From: DATBJG01 sp963790545
GTDB lineage: Bacteria; Acidobacteriota; Vicinamibacteria; Vicinamibacterales; JAMQPK01
Length of the DNA stretch: 64,000 nucleotides
NCBI GenBank assembly: GCA_963790545.1
Contig: CAWBPA010000016.1
Span: forward strand, 186,001 to 250,000
Direction of reading: 5' to 3'
Shown here in pieces: positions 8,603-16,903 of the stretch. Every line of letters starts with the position of its first letter. Position 1 is the stretch's first letter. The notes beneath the pieces are model-generated. The model was not told the DNA's origin. It ran no database searches and saw nothing but the letters and a program-made list of their open reading frames with translations. The position numbers and the translations under genes are program-made.

Positions 8603-8698
8603 TCAGGCCTTCTTGCCCAGCTTTTCCATCCACCGAAGGACGGTGTCTCGAAAAAAGAAGAGGAATAGGAATGTAAGCAGAACCTCGGGCCATCCCAC
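8603..8698 (-). CDS. Possible 31-residue single-pass membrane microprotein
   Basis: A GTG at 8698, with AAGGGGGCGG just before it, opens a short frame whose product has a hydrophobic helix (GWPEVLLTFLFLFFF) followed by a basic amphipathic tail (RWMEKLGKKA). The arrangement, including the GWPE start, recalls the TatA/E helix-hinge layout but without the FG hinge. It converges on the AmpG-like gene. It could be a real microprotein, a decayed tatA-like gene or chance. Confidence 0.35.
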   Translation of the reverse strand: MGWPEVLLTFLFLFFFRDTVLRWMEKLGKKA

Positions 8699-8859
8699 CC
8701 GCCCCCTTCTTATCGGGACGAGCCCGGGCCCGGAGCATGCCGGGCGGCGCTCATGGACGTTTGGCAAGTGCTAAAAGTGTAATAAGCCGGTCGAAGACAC
8801 CCCACTTTCGTGGCATTTCCTTCCATACCTAAATCGGGAAACATTCCTTCCGGAATGTC

Positions 8860-9099
8860 ATGCCCGAGAAACGTCAAATTCGACTCAGGATCATCCCAGA
8901 ACCAGACCCCGACACGAGAGTCGTAGTGAGCCGTCCTTCGGAACTTGAAGCACTCCTCTTCACTGGCTCGGACCCGTCCGCTCCCGACATCTGTTGCGGC
9001 AAGTGTGGTGCCGCAATCATCAGGGGAATGCCTCAGAAGTTCGTCAATTTAGTTTTCAAGTGCCCCACCTGCGGAGCGTTCAACGACCTCGCCTCGTAG
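8860..9099 (+). CDS. Small zinc-ribbon-like hypothetical protein
   Basis: The 79-residue product carries two cysteine pairs, CCGKCG and CPTCGAF, about 25 residues apart, a typical zinc-ribbon arrangement near the C-terminus. The N-terminal half is basic and proline-containing. It has no signal peptide. No partner or function can be inferred from the neighbours. Confidence 0.6.
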   Translation: MPEKRQIRLRIIPEPDPDTRVVVSRPSELEALLFTGSDPSAPDICCGKCGAAIIRGMPQKFVNLVFKCPTCGAFNDLAS

Positions 9100-9185
9100 C
9101 CGCCGCGTGTTCTTGAGCTCGCGTAGTCGTCCTTTCATCGAGACGTTTCAATTGCCCTCACCATCCTGTGTTATCCTTCCCAGTC

Positions 9186-9386
9186 ATGAAAATCCGTGAC
9201 TACGCCCACCTTGGGGCTAAGGCTCGACTCGAAGAACTCCAAGAAGAAATCGCTCAAATTCACAGAGACTTCCCCGCCCTCAAGCACACGACTCCTCAGA
9301 CGGCTCCTAAGAAGGCTCATTGGACTGCCAAGCAACGAGCAACCGCGAAGGCCGTGCGGAAAGCTCGAAAGAAGGCTCAACGTTAG
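9186..9386 (+). CDS. Small basic hypothetical protein
   Basis: The product begins MKIRDYAHLGAKARLEELQE with an amphipathic, coiled-coil-like helix and ends with a lysine/arginine-rich tail (KAVRKARKKAQR). It suggests a nucleic-acid-binding or ribosome-associated small protein, but no family is recognised. ATG 9186 is chosen over 9168 because the helix begins there. It lies about 200 bp before the tRNA gene in the same direction. Confidence 0.5.
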   Translation: MKIRDYAHLGAKARLEELQEEIAQIHRDFPALKHTTPQTAPKKAHWTAKQRATAKAVRKARKKAQR

Positions 9387-9534
9387 TCCAGTCTCTACTC
9401 GAGTAAATCCCCCCTTATCCTCCTCGTGTGCTCTTGGCTCAAAAACGCGGAACGTGAAGAAGGTCTTCAACCTTCACACAACTAAGTGCAGGGGTTGTTC
9501 TGACGAGGAGCAGTTCGGAGGGTGCTAGAATGCC

Positions 9535-9565
9535 TTGACAAGAGTTGCGGCGTCAGCCGCATAAA
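9535..9565 (+). promoter_or_regulatory. Possible sigma-70 promoter for tRNA-Leu
   Basis: TTGACA at 9535-9540 is a perfect -35 box. A weak -10 (CATAAA at 9560-9565) lies 19 bases further on and about 30 bases before the tRNA. Position fits, but the -10 match and spacing are poor. Confidence 0.4.
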
Positions 9566-9594
9566 GCCTCTCTAATCAATGCGAAGCGTTGATT

Positions 9595-9683
9595 GCCGGA
9601 GTGGTGAAACTGGCAGACGCGCGGGACTCAAAATCCCGTGGGGGTCACCCCCCGTGAGGGTTCGATTCCCTCCTCCGGCACCA
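9595..9683 (+). tRNA. tRNA-Leu, anticodon CAA
   Basis: The acceptor stem GCCGGAG (9595-9601) pairs perfectly with CTCCGGC (9673-9679), followed by discriminator A and an encoded CCA (9681-9683). The anticodon stem CGGGA/TCCCG encloses the loop CTCAAAA, giving anticodon CAA. The long variable arm (GTGGGGGTCACCCCCCGT region) and the GGTTCGATTCC T-arm are those of a class II leucine tRNA. Its 3' end is the attachment site of the island that follows, and integration has left the tRNA intact. Confidence 0.95.
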
Positions 9684-9689
9684 ATTAAG
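9660..9689. repeat. attL: direct repeat at tRNA-Leu 3' end
   Basis: These 30 bp, from the T-arm through the CCA and six bases beyond, recur perfectly at 19759-19788. The copies differ immediately on both sides. A tyrosine-recombinase gene ends six bases inside the repeat, so this is the left attachment site of the island. Confidence 0.9.
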
Positions 9690-9694
9690 CTCTT

Positions 9695-10648
9695 CTATCC
9701 ATTGGTGTTACCGATTTCACGATCCCCCGTCTCCAACATGTCTCCAAAATTTCTAAGGCCGGAGGGCTGATCGAGTAACCGAATCGCACTCTCGAGCGCC
9801 GCCGGTGTGAGATGCATGTACCGCTGCGACGTCGAGAGATCTTTGTGTCCCGCCAATTCCTGAATCGCGCGCGCCGGCGCTCCACGCATCGCGAGATGCG
9901 AGCAGAACGTGTGCCGTAACATGTGCGGGCCATTGTTCGTAAGTCCCGCGCGCCGTGCCGCCCGCAACAGCCACGTCTGCACGAGTTTTTCCGTCAGTGG
10001 TTGCCGGTCGTCCTGGCACAGCACGCGAGGTCCCCGGAGATGACGATGCGCCTTGAGCGCCGCCGCCAGACGCAAGGTCATCGGGACATACCGCAGGCGT
10101 CCGCCCTTTGGCGCGGTGACCTGGCCCTTCCATGCGGATCGCTGGACGCAGAGTTGCCGCTTGGGCAGATCGACGTCGCCCCACTCCAGCGCCACCATCT
10201 CCCCTGATCGGAGCCCCGCTTCCCCACTCAACAGCACGAGCAGGTACGCGCGCCCGTCGGTCGCTTGGGCCCCCTCGACGAGTCGTTCGTAGTGGTCGAA
10301 GTCGTAGAACGACGTTGCGCCCTTCGGCACAGGCACCAGACGAATCGAGCACGGCATCCGCTCGATTTCGGTCCACTCGACGGCCTTCTTGAGTAGCACG
10401 TTCAGCACCGTGAGGATGTTGTTGACGGTTTTGGGCGCCTTGCCACGCAGCCGAAACTTGAGGTGCTGGACATCTTCGTTCGTAATGGTGTCCAGCTTCT
10501 TGTGCCCAAGCGCCGGCCCCAGATGGACGCGCAGGATTAGCGCCTTCGCCGCAATGCCACTGGGCTTCTGCCGATTGGCTCGGGCGTGCCCGTCCAGAAA
10601 TCTCGGACGAAATTCGTCAAGCGTGGCCAGGCGTCCCGAAAACCTCAA
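9695..10648 (-). CDS. int: Tyrosine recombinase (phage-type integrase)
   Basis: The enzyme would integrate and excise the island at tRNA-Leu. In the 317-residue product the catalytic set is complete: Arg147 in AGLRSGE, Lys181 in the beta hairpin, His242 and Arg245 in HMLRHTF, His268 in LAGHKD and the nucleophile Tyr277 in SQRYMHL. An N-terminal SAM-like core-binding domain covers residues 10-100. The first usable start is TTG at 10648; the frame stays open and protein-like upstream (ending GRPYP before the start) to a TGA near 10711 without an ATG, so the true N-terminus may be longer or altered by an indel. The gene reads towards the tRNA and ends six bases from attL. Confidence 0.92.
   Translation of the reverse strand: MRFSGRLATLDEFRPRFLDGHARANRQKPSGIAAKALILRVHLGPALGHKKLDTITNEDVQHLKFRLRGKAPKTVNNILTVLNVLLKKAVEWTEIERMPCSIRLVPVPKGATSFYDFDHYERLVEGAQATDGRAYLLVLLSGEAGLRSGEMVALEWGDVDLPKRQLCVQRSAWKGQVTAPKGGRLRYVPMTLRLAAALKAHRHLRGPRVLCQDDRQPLTEKLVQTWLLRAARRAGLTNNGPHMLRHTFCSHLAMRGAPARAIQELAGHKDLSTSQRYMHLTPAALESAIRLLDQPSGLRNFGDMLETGDREIGNTNG
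9729..9749. repeat. Left subterminal repeat of the island
   Basis: GTCTCCAACATGTCTCCAAA at 9729-9748 contains two copies of GTCTCCAA and matches 19610-19630 at 20 of 21 positions in the same orientation. It lies inside the integrase coding region. Paired subterminal repeats in an integrase-mobilised element may be arm-type binding sites; alternatively both are the same coding motif (GDxLET). Confidence 0.5.
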
Positions 10649-10959
10649 CGGATAAGGCCGACCTTTCGCCCTGATGTTCTGGCTCGCGCGTCGCGTCGGG
10701 CGCGCGTCCCGGATTCAGGTGTTTCTGAGACGCCCGCCCCCTCACGTTGTCGCGAGACGTGTCCTCCGCCCGGGCGGCCCCTCTCTACGAAACACTTCCT
10801 CCAGCAGGTTGCCGTGGACGGTAGAATACGAATCGGCCACAGCCTCGTGACGAAGGTTTCCGGACACCGATGCGTCGCACACCGCCAAGTGCAGCGTTAT
10901 CGAGCGCCGCATTCGAGCCGTTCGGCCGACTGTAGACAGTTACCGAGACGATTCCGCAT
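10649..10959. other. Gap upstream of the integrase
   Basis: The first 60 bases continue the integrase frame without an ATG start. The remainder separates the divergent integrase and ASCH genes and shows no convincing ORF. It should contain the integrase promoter. Confidence 0.45.
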
Positions 10960-11310
10960 ATGGCGACTAACAAGCTACTCCGTGCTATCAGTATCCGTCA
11001 GCCGTATGTGGAGCTGATTCTTCGCCGGAAGAAAACACGAGAATATCGTTCGCGACCCACGAACCTCCGTGAGCGTGTATGGCTATACGCAGCACTTCGT
11101 CCTGCCGACCCGGCGGAATGGCGCAAGGTCAATGACTCGCCCGGTGACTTGCCCACTGGCGTTATTGTCGGCTCTGTTGAAATCGCCGATTGCCGTTGGG
11201 ATGCACGGATGGGCTGCTATGCCTACGTCTTGAAATCGCCGAAGCGGCTCGCAAAGCCAAGGAAGCCTGGCGGACAGCCCACGCCGTGTTTTTGGCGACC
11301 GCGCTATTGA
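10960..11310 (+). CDS. ASCH-domain protein
   Basis: ASCH domains are small beta-barrels related to PUA that bind RNA or modified nucleosides; some are RNases or deaminases. The 116-residue product is a complete domain: the opening AISIRQPYVELILRRKKTRE, then YRSRPTNLRERVWLYA, GVIVGSVEIADC and the closing RLAKPRKPGGQPTPCFWRP. The gene starts 311 bp from the divergent integrase and is the first cargo gene. ASCH proteins are frequent on mobile elements, where RNA regulation or defence has been proposed; which applies here is unknown. Confidence 0.85.
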   Translation: MATNKLLRAISIRQPYVELILRRKKTREYRSRPTNLRERVWLYAALRPADPAEWRKVNDSPGDLPTGVIVGSVEIADCRWDARMGCYAYVLKSPKRLAKPRKPGGQPTPCFWRPRY

Positions 11311-11341
11311 TTCTTCTCGGAAGGGGTGCTCAGGAGGGTAC

Positions 11342-11839
11342 GTGGAGTCAGTGGCACAGCATCTCGTGCGATTTACGTGGCCGGTACTCAGACCAGGACG
11401 CGGCCGCTCTCGGCGAAATCGCCGAGCGTATTGCGAGGACCGGCCTTGAGGATCTGATTACCTACTCGGACCTTGTCAGCGGGATCGACTTTTACCTACC
11501 GACGGTCAACAAGGGCCAACCACTTCGCTTGGGTGTTCCTGAATGGACCGATTTGCACCGTGCGATCATCGGCGACTTCCTTGGCCGACTCTGCGTTGAT
11601 ACTTACGTTGCGGGTCAGTTTATGGGCACGCGCTCGCGGTCGCGAGTGACACGCGCCAGCCGTCTGAAGGGTACCGTGAGTTTATGCGGCAACTCGGTGT
11701 GCTCCGGGGCAGGAGCGAAGCGGAGTTTCTGGCACACTGGGTTCCGGAGACGCGCAAAGCGTACGAATGGTACGCGAAACACCCCGTGACACAAGTAAGG
11801 CGAAGGCGGGCAAACCTTAGGCAATCCAAAAGGCTTTAG
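11342..11839 (+). pseudogene. Hypothetical protein gene with two compensating frameshifts
   Basis: A GTG at 11342 follows an AGGAGGG ribosome-binding site and opens VESVAQHLVRFTW. The coding signal then moves to another frame (ALGEIAERIARTGLEDLITY through RAIIGDFLGRLC) and near 11620 returns to the first frame (YGHALAVASDTRQPSEGYRE, then FLAHWVPETRKAYEWYAKHP) up to TAG at 11837. All three pieces look like one soluble protein of about 165 residues of a type I recall as uncharacterised. The damage is either two opposite single-base errors or early decay. It is 31 bp downstream of the ASCH gene and may share its transcript. Confidence 0.6.
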
Positions 11840-11967
11840 CCTGTTGCAGCGAAGCTGACTTGCGCGTGCTGACGATTCGGACTATCGGCTCTGGTGAGGC
11901 ATTAGAGCGACTGTGACGCCGTTCAAAGCTCTGGTGAAATTCCAGGAGTAATATGGTCTTCCAGATT

Positions 11968-12162
11968 CAACACTGCGATCCGTCGTACCAGACTTCATAA
12001 GGACCGCCCCCCTGCGTGGAAGTCTGAGTAATTCCACCCTAAGTCGATGATGCGCGTCGATCCCGCCAGTAAGGCGGTCGCATCGGCGACATCAATGCGC
12101 GCGGCAAAGGTCGGCGTCGCAAGAGCCATCGTGAGTGGCAACCATCCGAGGACACGGAGCAT
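11968..12162 (-). CDS. Small secreted peptide, 64 residues
   Basis: ATG 12162 follows GGGAGGATCCAT, a good ribosome-binding site. The product begins MLRVLGWLPLTMALATPTFA, a signal peptide with an AxA-type cleavage site, and leaves a mature peptide of about 44 residues rich in Trp and Tyr and ending in Cys. I recognise no family. The leader resembles those of PEP-CTERM exported proteins, so it could be the surviving 5' part of a longer secreted protein. Confidence 0.45.
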
Positions 12163-12534
12163 ATGGATCCTCCCAGGTAACTCCCGGCGTTATGAAAAGC
12201 CCGCCATTATGGAAACGTCGAGGCAGTCGGCGTCGATTCCACGTTCGGGTTGGAGATTTCATGATGCGCGACCGAAGCGACAAGAGATTTGTCCCGAGTG
12301 CCGTGTCCAGGTGTAGGATGCTTTGATCTTAGGTGTCAAAATGGAAATTCCGGTCAGTAACGGCCAAGTCACTCGAGGAGCCAGCGAGAGTTCGGCTGAC
12401 GGCCACAATCAGCCGCAGAATCCCTGAAACGGCGGAGCGAAGTGCTCGGCTGAATTTTGGGACAATACGGGCTGGACCTCGCCAGGAAGCATCGCGTCAT
12501 CACCCTCGTCGTTGTCTTCGAAGTGAGAGGAGGC
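12163..12534. other. Intergenic region in the island
   Basis: These 372 bp separate divergent genes. The short frames present are not protein-like, and I see no RNA gene or repeat. Promoters for the secreted peptide and for the lipoprotein-OmpA pair are expected here. Confidence 0.45.
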
Positions 12535-13118
12535 ATGATGGATATGCCCACGCGTCAGGATGTGGCGGTTCTTGCGCTACTGGTCCTGGGTTTGACCGGT
12601 TGCCGCGGGAAGGAACCGGCGCCGGCTCCCGCGCCGGCCACTGCCCCAGCGGCAGCGCCGGCCACTGCCCCAGCGGCGGCGCCGGCCGCTGCCCCAGCCC
12701 CAGCCGGCGGACCAGGCCGCGACCACTGGTGCTCAAGCGCCCGCGCCAGCCGCCTCGCCAGCAATTGCCAAAGGCGAAGCGAACAATCCAGGCCTTCATG
12801 TGGAGATCACAGAACTCAAACGAACCGGAAACGATATGGTGACTTTGAGGATGGCCTTCATCAATGACAGTCGAGGGACAGAGAATGTGTCGTTGTACCA
12901 GGACGGGCTTGCTTGATCTTGTTGAGAAACGCAGGTACAGCCCCGTCCACAAGGGGTCGGAGGCTTCTTGCATTTGCAGCGCGGCTTTCGTTGCTGTTGG
13001 CGCTCATGAGCGCGCAAATGCCTGGATAAGGTTCCCAGCGCCTCCCCCAACCGTCGAGAAGGTGGGGATCGAGTTGGAGGGATTCCAACCCATCGACGAC
13101 GTGCCCATCAGCCGGTGA
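12535..13118 (+). pseudogene. Lipoprotein with Ala-Pro repeats, frameshifted
   Basis: The start at 12535 follows AGAGGAGG. A lipoprotein signal (LALLVLGLTGC) leads into an Ala-Pro tract encoded by imperfect 24-bp tandem repeats at about 12625-12700. Coding then shifts frame within that tract to LHVEITELKRTGNDMVTLRM and AFINDSRGTENVSLYQDG, and shifts again near 12913 to LLDLVEKRRYSPVHK, ending GIELEGFQPIDDVPISR at 13118. The joined product is a plausible exported protein of about 190 residues with a beta-sandwich-like domain. It ends nine bases before the OmpA-like gene, so the two form an operon. The frameshifts may be sequence errors. Confidence 0.6.
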
Positions 13119-13127
13119 TTGATTCCA

Positions 13128-13709
13128 ATGAAACATGAGCGCATTCGGCCGATGCTCGCTGTGTTGGCGGCCATTTCGGGAAGCGTGGGCATTTGCACCG
13201 CGCAGCCGCCGGAGGACATGTCAGCCTGGCAGTTCCCGAAAGCGGGCGATTTGGTTTTTCCGAAGGCCATAGACCTGCAGTTTCCCCAGCCGAAGGATTT
13301 GGCCGGCAAAACGACAGACCTGCAAATCCACGAGTCTAGCTCGGAGATTCGAATCGAAATGTCTGCCGATGTGCTGTTCGATTTCGACAAAGCGACACTC
13401 TCCGAAAAGGCTCAAGACTCGTTGCAGCAAGCCGCGTCCATCATCCGTGAGAAAGCAAAAGGGCAAGTCAGAATCGATGGCCATACCGATGCGAAAGGTG
13501 ACGACCGATACAACCTCCGTCTTTCCGAACGTCGAGCCAATGCGGTGAAGACGTGGTTCGTCGAGAAAGCGGGGTTGCCCAGCAATCGATTCGCGACGCA
13601 TGGGTATGGCAAGCAGCGACCAGTTGCGTCAAACACCAAACCAGACGGTTCCGATGATCCTGAAGGACGCCAGAAGAACCGGCGTGTGGAGATTGTCTTC
13701 GGCAAGTGA
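13128..13709 (+). CDS. OmpA-family peptidoglycan-binding protein
   Basis: A signal peptide precedes an unusual repeated segment in which the pattern FPKAxDL recurs (FPKAGDLVFPKAIDLQFPQP). The last 115 residues form a complete OmpA C-terminal domain: DVLFDFDKATLSEKAQDSL, then IDGHTDAKGDDRYNLRLSER and GYGKQRPVASN with NRRVEIVF at the end. This domain anchors outer-membrane proteins to diaminopimelate in peptidoglycan. The start at 13128 lies nine bases after the lipoprotein stop. With only about 70 residues before the domain there is no barrel, so the protein is probably a periplasmic or lipoprotein-partner linker. Confidence 0.85.
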   Translation: MKHERIRPMLAVLAAISGSVGICTAQPPEDMSAWQFPKAGDLVFPKAIDLQFPQPKDLAGKTTDLQIHESSSEIRIEMSADVLFDFDKATLSEKAQDSLQQAASIIREKAKGQVRIDGHTDAKGDDRYNLRLSERRANAVKTWFVEKAGLPSNRFATHGYGKQRPVASNTKPDGSDDPEGRQKNRRVEIVFGK

Positions 13710-13827
13710 GAAGGGTGCAGGTCAATGTTCCGGTGTGCCTACTGAAAACTCAGAACCTGTTCGTATGGGAGTGCAATGCACTCGGGCTCATCACCTCAAC
13801 CAAGTCCCATCAACGGAGGATCTCCCC

Positions 13828-13881
13828 ATGCGTCCTTCCTTGCTCCGCGCCAGCGCGTTCGCGATCGTCGTCAGCCGATGA
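13828..13881 (+). pseudogene. Orphan leader: truncated secreted-protein start
   Basis: GGAGGA at 13815-13820 is followed at ideal spacing by ATG 13828 and 17 codons resembling the start of a signal peptide (MRPSLLRASAFAIVVSR), then TGA. The open frame next to it continues in protein-like fashion for 30 residues. It is either the stub of a disrupted gene, a frameshifted gene or a short leader peptide. Confidence 0.3.
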
Positions 13882-13968
13882 ATGTGTTGCCCCAAGGCTG
13901 GCTGCGGTCGTGAATTTCTCTGGACATAGCAGTCGACCGGCAGGCGAATGCCGAGGAGACGCAGGATA

Positions 13969-14727
13969 CTAACGGGCCCTGGTCATCGAAAGTAGGTCGA
14001 TTTCCTGATACCCATTGAAGGACGGCCCGGATCGGCTGGGGACGCCGCTAAGGCGGTGTGCCCAGCGTCCCGTCATTGCGGCACCATCGCTGAGTGTCGT
14101 GTCCCACGCCCCTACGTGGAAAGTCGCCCAGGTCCCTCCGCTATTTCTGTCGGCCAGGTCTGAGGCTCCCGAAAGGTTCAGCCGCCCGTCCGGCATTACA
14201 TGTCCCGGTATATTCGCTTCCGAAGAAAAGACACTCGGCAGTCTGAGCTTCGCGCTGAGGTCGTCGCCGGTCTGCGTGATCACCAGACTGATGGAGAAGG
14301 CGGCCCACTCGTAGTCAGCACAAAACCCCGGGTAGCCGTCGCACAGGGTCACGACATATGTGCCGGCCCACCTTCCCGCATAGTTGTTGATGACCCGCAC
14401 GGTCCTCGCGGCGCTGGCACCCTCGTACGTGGCCGTCAAGATTGTGGTGCCATGGGCTCGGCCGTCGAGGCGCCCGGTGATGTCCACACTGGCCACGTCC
14501 GGGTTGCTACTGCTCCAGGCCGGCATGAACACCGCGCGCGTGGTGCCATCGGACAGCGTGGCCGACGTCGTGTAATTGCTGGAACCGCCCGTCAGCATGA
14601 CATCCGGGCCACCGATGGCCAGGCTGGCGACGGTCGGGATCGTCGCCGTGGGCTTTGCTGGATTCCGCCCTTCACATCCAACGGCGGACGCAGTGAGAAG
14701 GAGTACGACTCCGTAAATGATCCTCAT
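13969..14727 (-). CDS. Lipoprotein with Big_2-like domain
   Basis: The signal VVLLLTASAVGC is followed by a short linker and a Big_2 domain (TTSATLSDGTTRAVFMPAWS, then SSNPDVASVDITGRLDG and GTTILTATYEG). The C-terminal 130 residues resemble a second beta-sandwich with paired cysteines and GRWAGTYVVTLC, a type common in acidobacterial lipoproteins. GGAGGTGGG precedes the start. It is probably surface-exposed. The domain also occurs in the lipoprotein at 4466, outside the island, but the two proteins are not close copies. Confidence 0.8.
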   Translation of the reverse strand: MRIIYGVVLLLTASAVGCEGRNPAKPTATIPTVASLAIGGPDVMLTGGSSNYTTSATLSDGTTRAVFMPAWSSSNPDVASVDITGRLDGRAHGTTILTATYEGASAARTVRVINNYAGRWAGTYVVTLCDGYPGFCADYEWAAFSISLVITQTGDDLSAKLRLPSVFSSEANIPGHVMPDGRLNLSGASDLADRNSGGTWATFHVGAWDTTLSDGAAMTGRWAHRLSGVPSRSGPSFNGYQEIDLLSMTRAR

Positions 14728-14915
14728 TGCCCACCTCCGTCCTGGAACCCTGGAAACTAGACGGTTTGTTATAGGCGCATAGCATAAAACGACGGGGCGC
14801 TCGCACCCGAACTTTTGTTGGAAGAAGATTCAGCGTGACGTCTTCTTTCGCCCATTCCAGAAAGAGTTTAGGACACCCGTAGGCGCGGCGCAGCTTTGCA
14901 ACAAATCAGTGCAAG

Positions 14916-15302
14916 CTAAATCGCGATTTTCACCTGTTGCCCCTTTCGCCTTGCGCCGGAACCCTTGAGTCTCGACCCAAGCTTAAGGCCAAGAGCATCA
15001 ACAATCTCTTCGGGCGTACCTCTGATCGTGCGTTTCCGAATTTTCCGACCGCGCAACTGCTTCGGGACAATAACGCGGCGCTTCCACGCTTTCTGAAGGG
15101 CTTCCGCGCACGCCTCCAGCTCTCCGGCGATCGTCACGTGTGGGTGCTTCGGGGGCTTCGGCGGGATAAACCCCTCCCCTTCAAATACCGTTCCGTTACA
15201 CTTCACCATCCAGCGGCACCCGTACGCACCGCAAATGCAGGAATAAAAACACTCGCTGGGGTACTGGATGGTAACCGACCCGCATTTTTCCACCTTTTCC
15301 AT
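14916..15302 (-). CDS. Cysteine-containing hypothetical protein
   Basis: The 128-residue product begins MEKVEKCGSVTIQYPSECFY and has six cysteines in its first 40 residues (including CICGAYGCRW), then an acidic and basic helical half ending in KGQQVKIAI. The N-terminal pattern suggests a metal- or disulfide-stabilised module. I recognise no family. It has no signal peptide. Confidence 0.55.
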   Translation of the reverse strand: MEKVEKCGSVTIQYPSECFYSCICGAYGCRWMVKCNGTVFEGEGFIPPKPPKHPHVTIAGELEACAEALQKAWKRRVIVPKQLRGRKIRKRTIRGTPEEIVDALGLKLGSRLKGSGARRKGQQVKIAI

Positions 15303-15665
15303 TTCTAACGCTCCTGGCGACTGGGCGAGGATTTCTCGTTGTCAAAGCTGCTCGAGCAGAGACTTAAGCGCCCGCCAAGGTGGGCGACATATTGCGCTTG
15401 CGCGTGACAGAACCCGGGCACTCAAGCCGATCGGCTCCTAACCCTCTGCGTGTGGAGTGTCTTTCGCCTCACCCAGGATGTCTGAACGGACTTTCGCTTT
15501 AAGCGAAGACGCTCGTAAGTGACTGATCCAAGCGGGGCGAGAGTCACGCCAATCGACCACTTTCGCCTGAAGTGAGTCTGATAACTGTGGCAACTCGGCG
15601 GGCTCAGTGGCGATCTCGTTAGAAGTCCCAACCCCGATCAGCTCGGACCGTAGCCGCTCATGGAG
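15303..15665. other. Intergenic region in the island
   Basis: These 363 bp upstream of the 14916-15302 gene contain only small palindromes, such as TTCGCTTTAAGCGAA near 15493. Short frames on either strand are not convincing proteins. Confidence 0.4.
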
Positions 15666-16573
15666 CTAGTCAGCTTTCATCACTGGCCCGTTCGCTCCTC
15701 GACTTGTTAGCCGCTCTTGGGCTGATAATCGCTTGCGCCGCGTTGTGAGTCGCTCTCGATACGCCCCAAGACCGAGCAAGCCGGCCCCGAGCAGGAGCAA
15801 CGAGGCAGGCTCAGGAATCGGCTCGATAAAACGACTGGCCTGAAGAGTCGCTTTGTCCTCGGGCAACAGAAACGTGTTCGGATAGTTGCGAAACCCGAGC
15901 CACATTAGAGCGTCTTCGGGACAGTTCGGCCCGGGGCAATTCGCCGGATGTGGCAGGCCGAAAGCATGGCCTAACTCATGCCCGAGTCCGCCAATCCAGC
16001 GGTTTGGCCCGCCTAGATCTGGAGCTTCTCCCGGGCAGGCAGGGACATTCCCGCCGCCCGTCAACCCTCGTAGGTCATTCGCACCGAGCAGGGCTACCGC
16101 AGAGGTCCCTCCGATGATCTGTCCACAAGTGAAGTCTGCGTCAATGTAGAACACCCACGCGTGGTTCGGGTCGTCGAACTGCGCACCCGTGAGCGCGAAG
16201 GCATCGCTCAGCACGTTCAACCAAAACCAAAGCTCGACTGGCCCGTTCGGATTCGTGGCGTAATAAGCGGCCGAGTGGGGCAGGAGCAACGGCGCGACAA
16301 TTGGGTCGAACAGGGCGAAAGTGCTGCCGTCCAATTGGTCAGAGTACCAATTCTGCAGGTCAAGGAGGGCGTCTGTAACGGCCGTCTCGTAATCTGAATT
16401 AACGGTGCGACGGAGGGGACGAGGTAAAGCGTCCGCACTGTCGCGATGGGGTCGGAGTGGGCCACTGGGCTGAGCGACGTGAGGAGAGCCGTCACCAAGA
16501 TACCGATCCTCACGCATCTGGGCCACCGAACCGACGCGATTTGCAAGGCGTGATGGCGAGACGAGGACGCCAT
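15666..16573 (-). pseudogene. PEP-CTERM-sorted metalloprotease-like protein, frameshifted
   Basis: The 5' part (from 16573) encodes a signal peptide (IGILVTALLTSLSPVAHS) and TVRTLYLVPS. Near 16410 one missing base moves the frame to TVNSDYETAVTDALLDLQNW, which continues to 15666. The body carries the zinc-protease motif HELGHAFGLPHP (HExxHxxGxxH) and the C-terminus has the PEP-CTERM signal PEPASLLLLGAGLLGLGAYRER. Such proteins are exported and processed by an exosortase, which is not in this window. The joined product is about 300 residues. It is a cargo gene of the island. Confidence 0.75.
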
Positions 16574-16903
16574 GACGGGAACCTCCGAAGTTGAGGTTTC
16601 AGGAGCGAGTGCAGGGGATTAGATCACGCTCGACGATACGCTTGTGACCCGTCCGACACAAGTCGGTTTTGTCTGACATTGCACGCTTCGTTCGCACGCT
16701 TGCTCAACCGACGCTGACGCTGCCGTCTCCAGAAACGCGAACCACCCGATCTCCCCGTCTCACAGATCCTACGGATCCTCCGGTCAACTGCCCGACAAGA
16801 ATGTCGGAGAATAATCGACGCTTGTCACCTGTTACGGCACGCAGGTAACGTTGCTTTTCCCAGCTTACCCACTTTCTGACGCCGATTGGGAAGAACGGCT
16901 TCT
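16574..16903. other. Gap between the metalloprotease and delta-60 fragment
   Basis: About 330 bp with no convincing ORF. The ORF on the opposite strand here has low-complexity composition and no domain features. Confidence 0.4.

Noticed and set aside
9579..9770. 63-codon ORF across the tRNA
   Set aside because: It is a chance frame through tRNA-Leu, which has a complete cloverleaf with CCA.
12047..12316. 89-codon plus-strand ORF
   Set aside because: The opposite strand has a short gene with a ribosome-binding site and signal peptide, and the plus-strand frame has low protein likeness.
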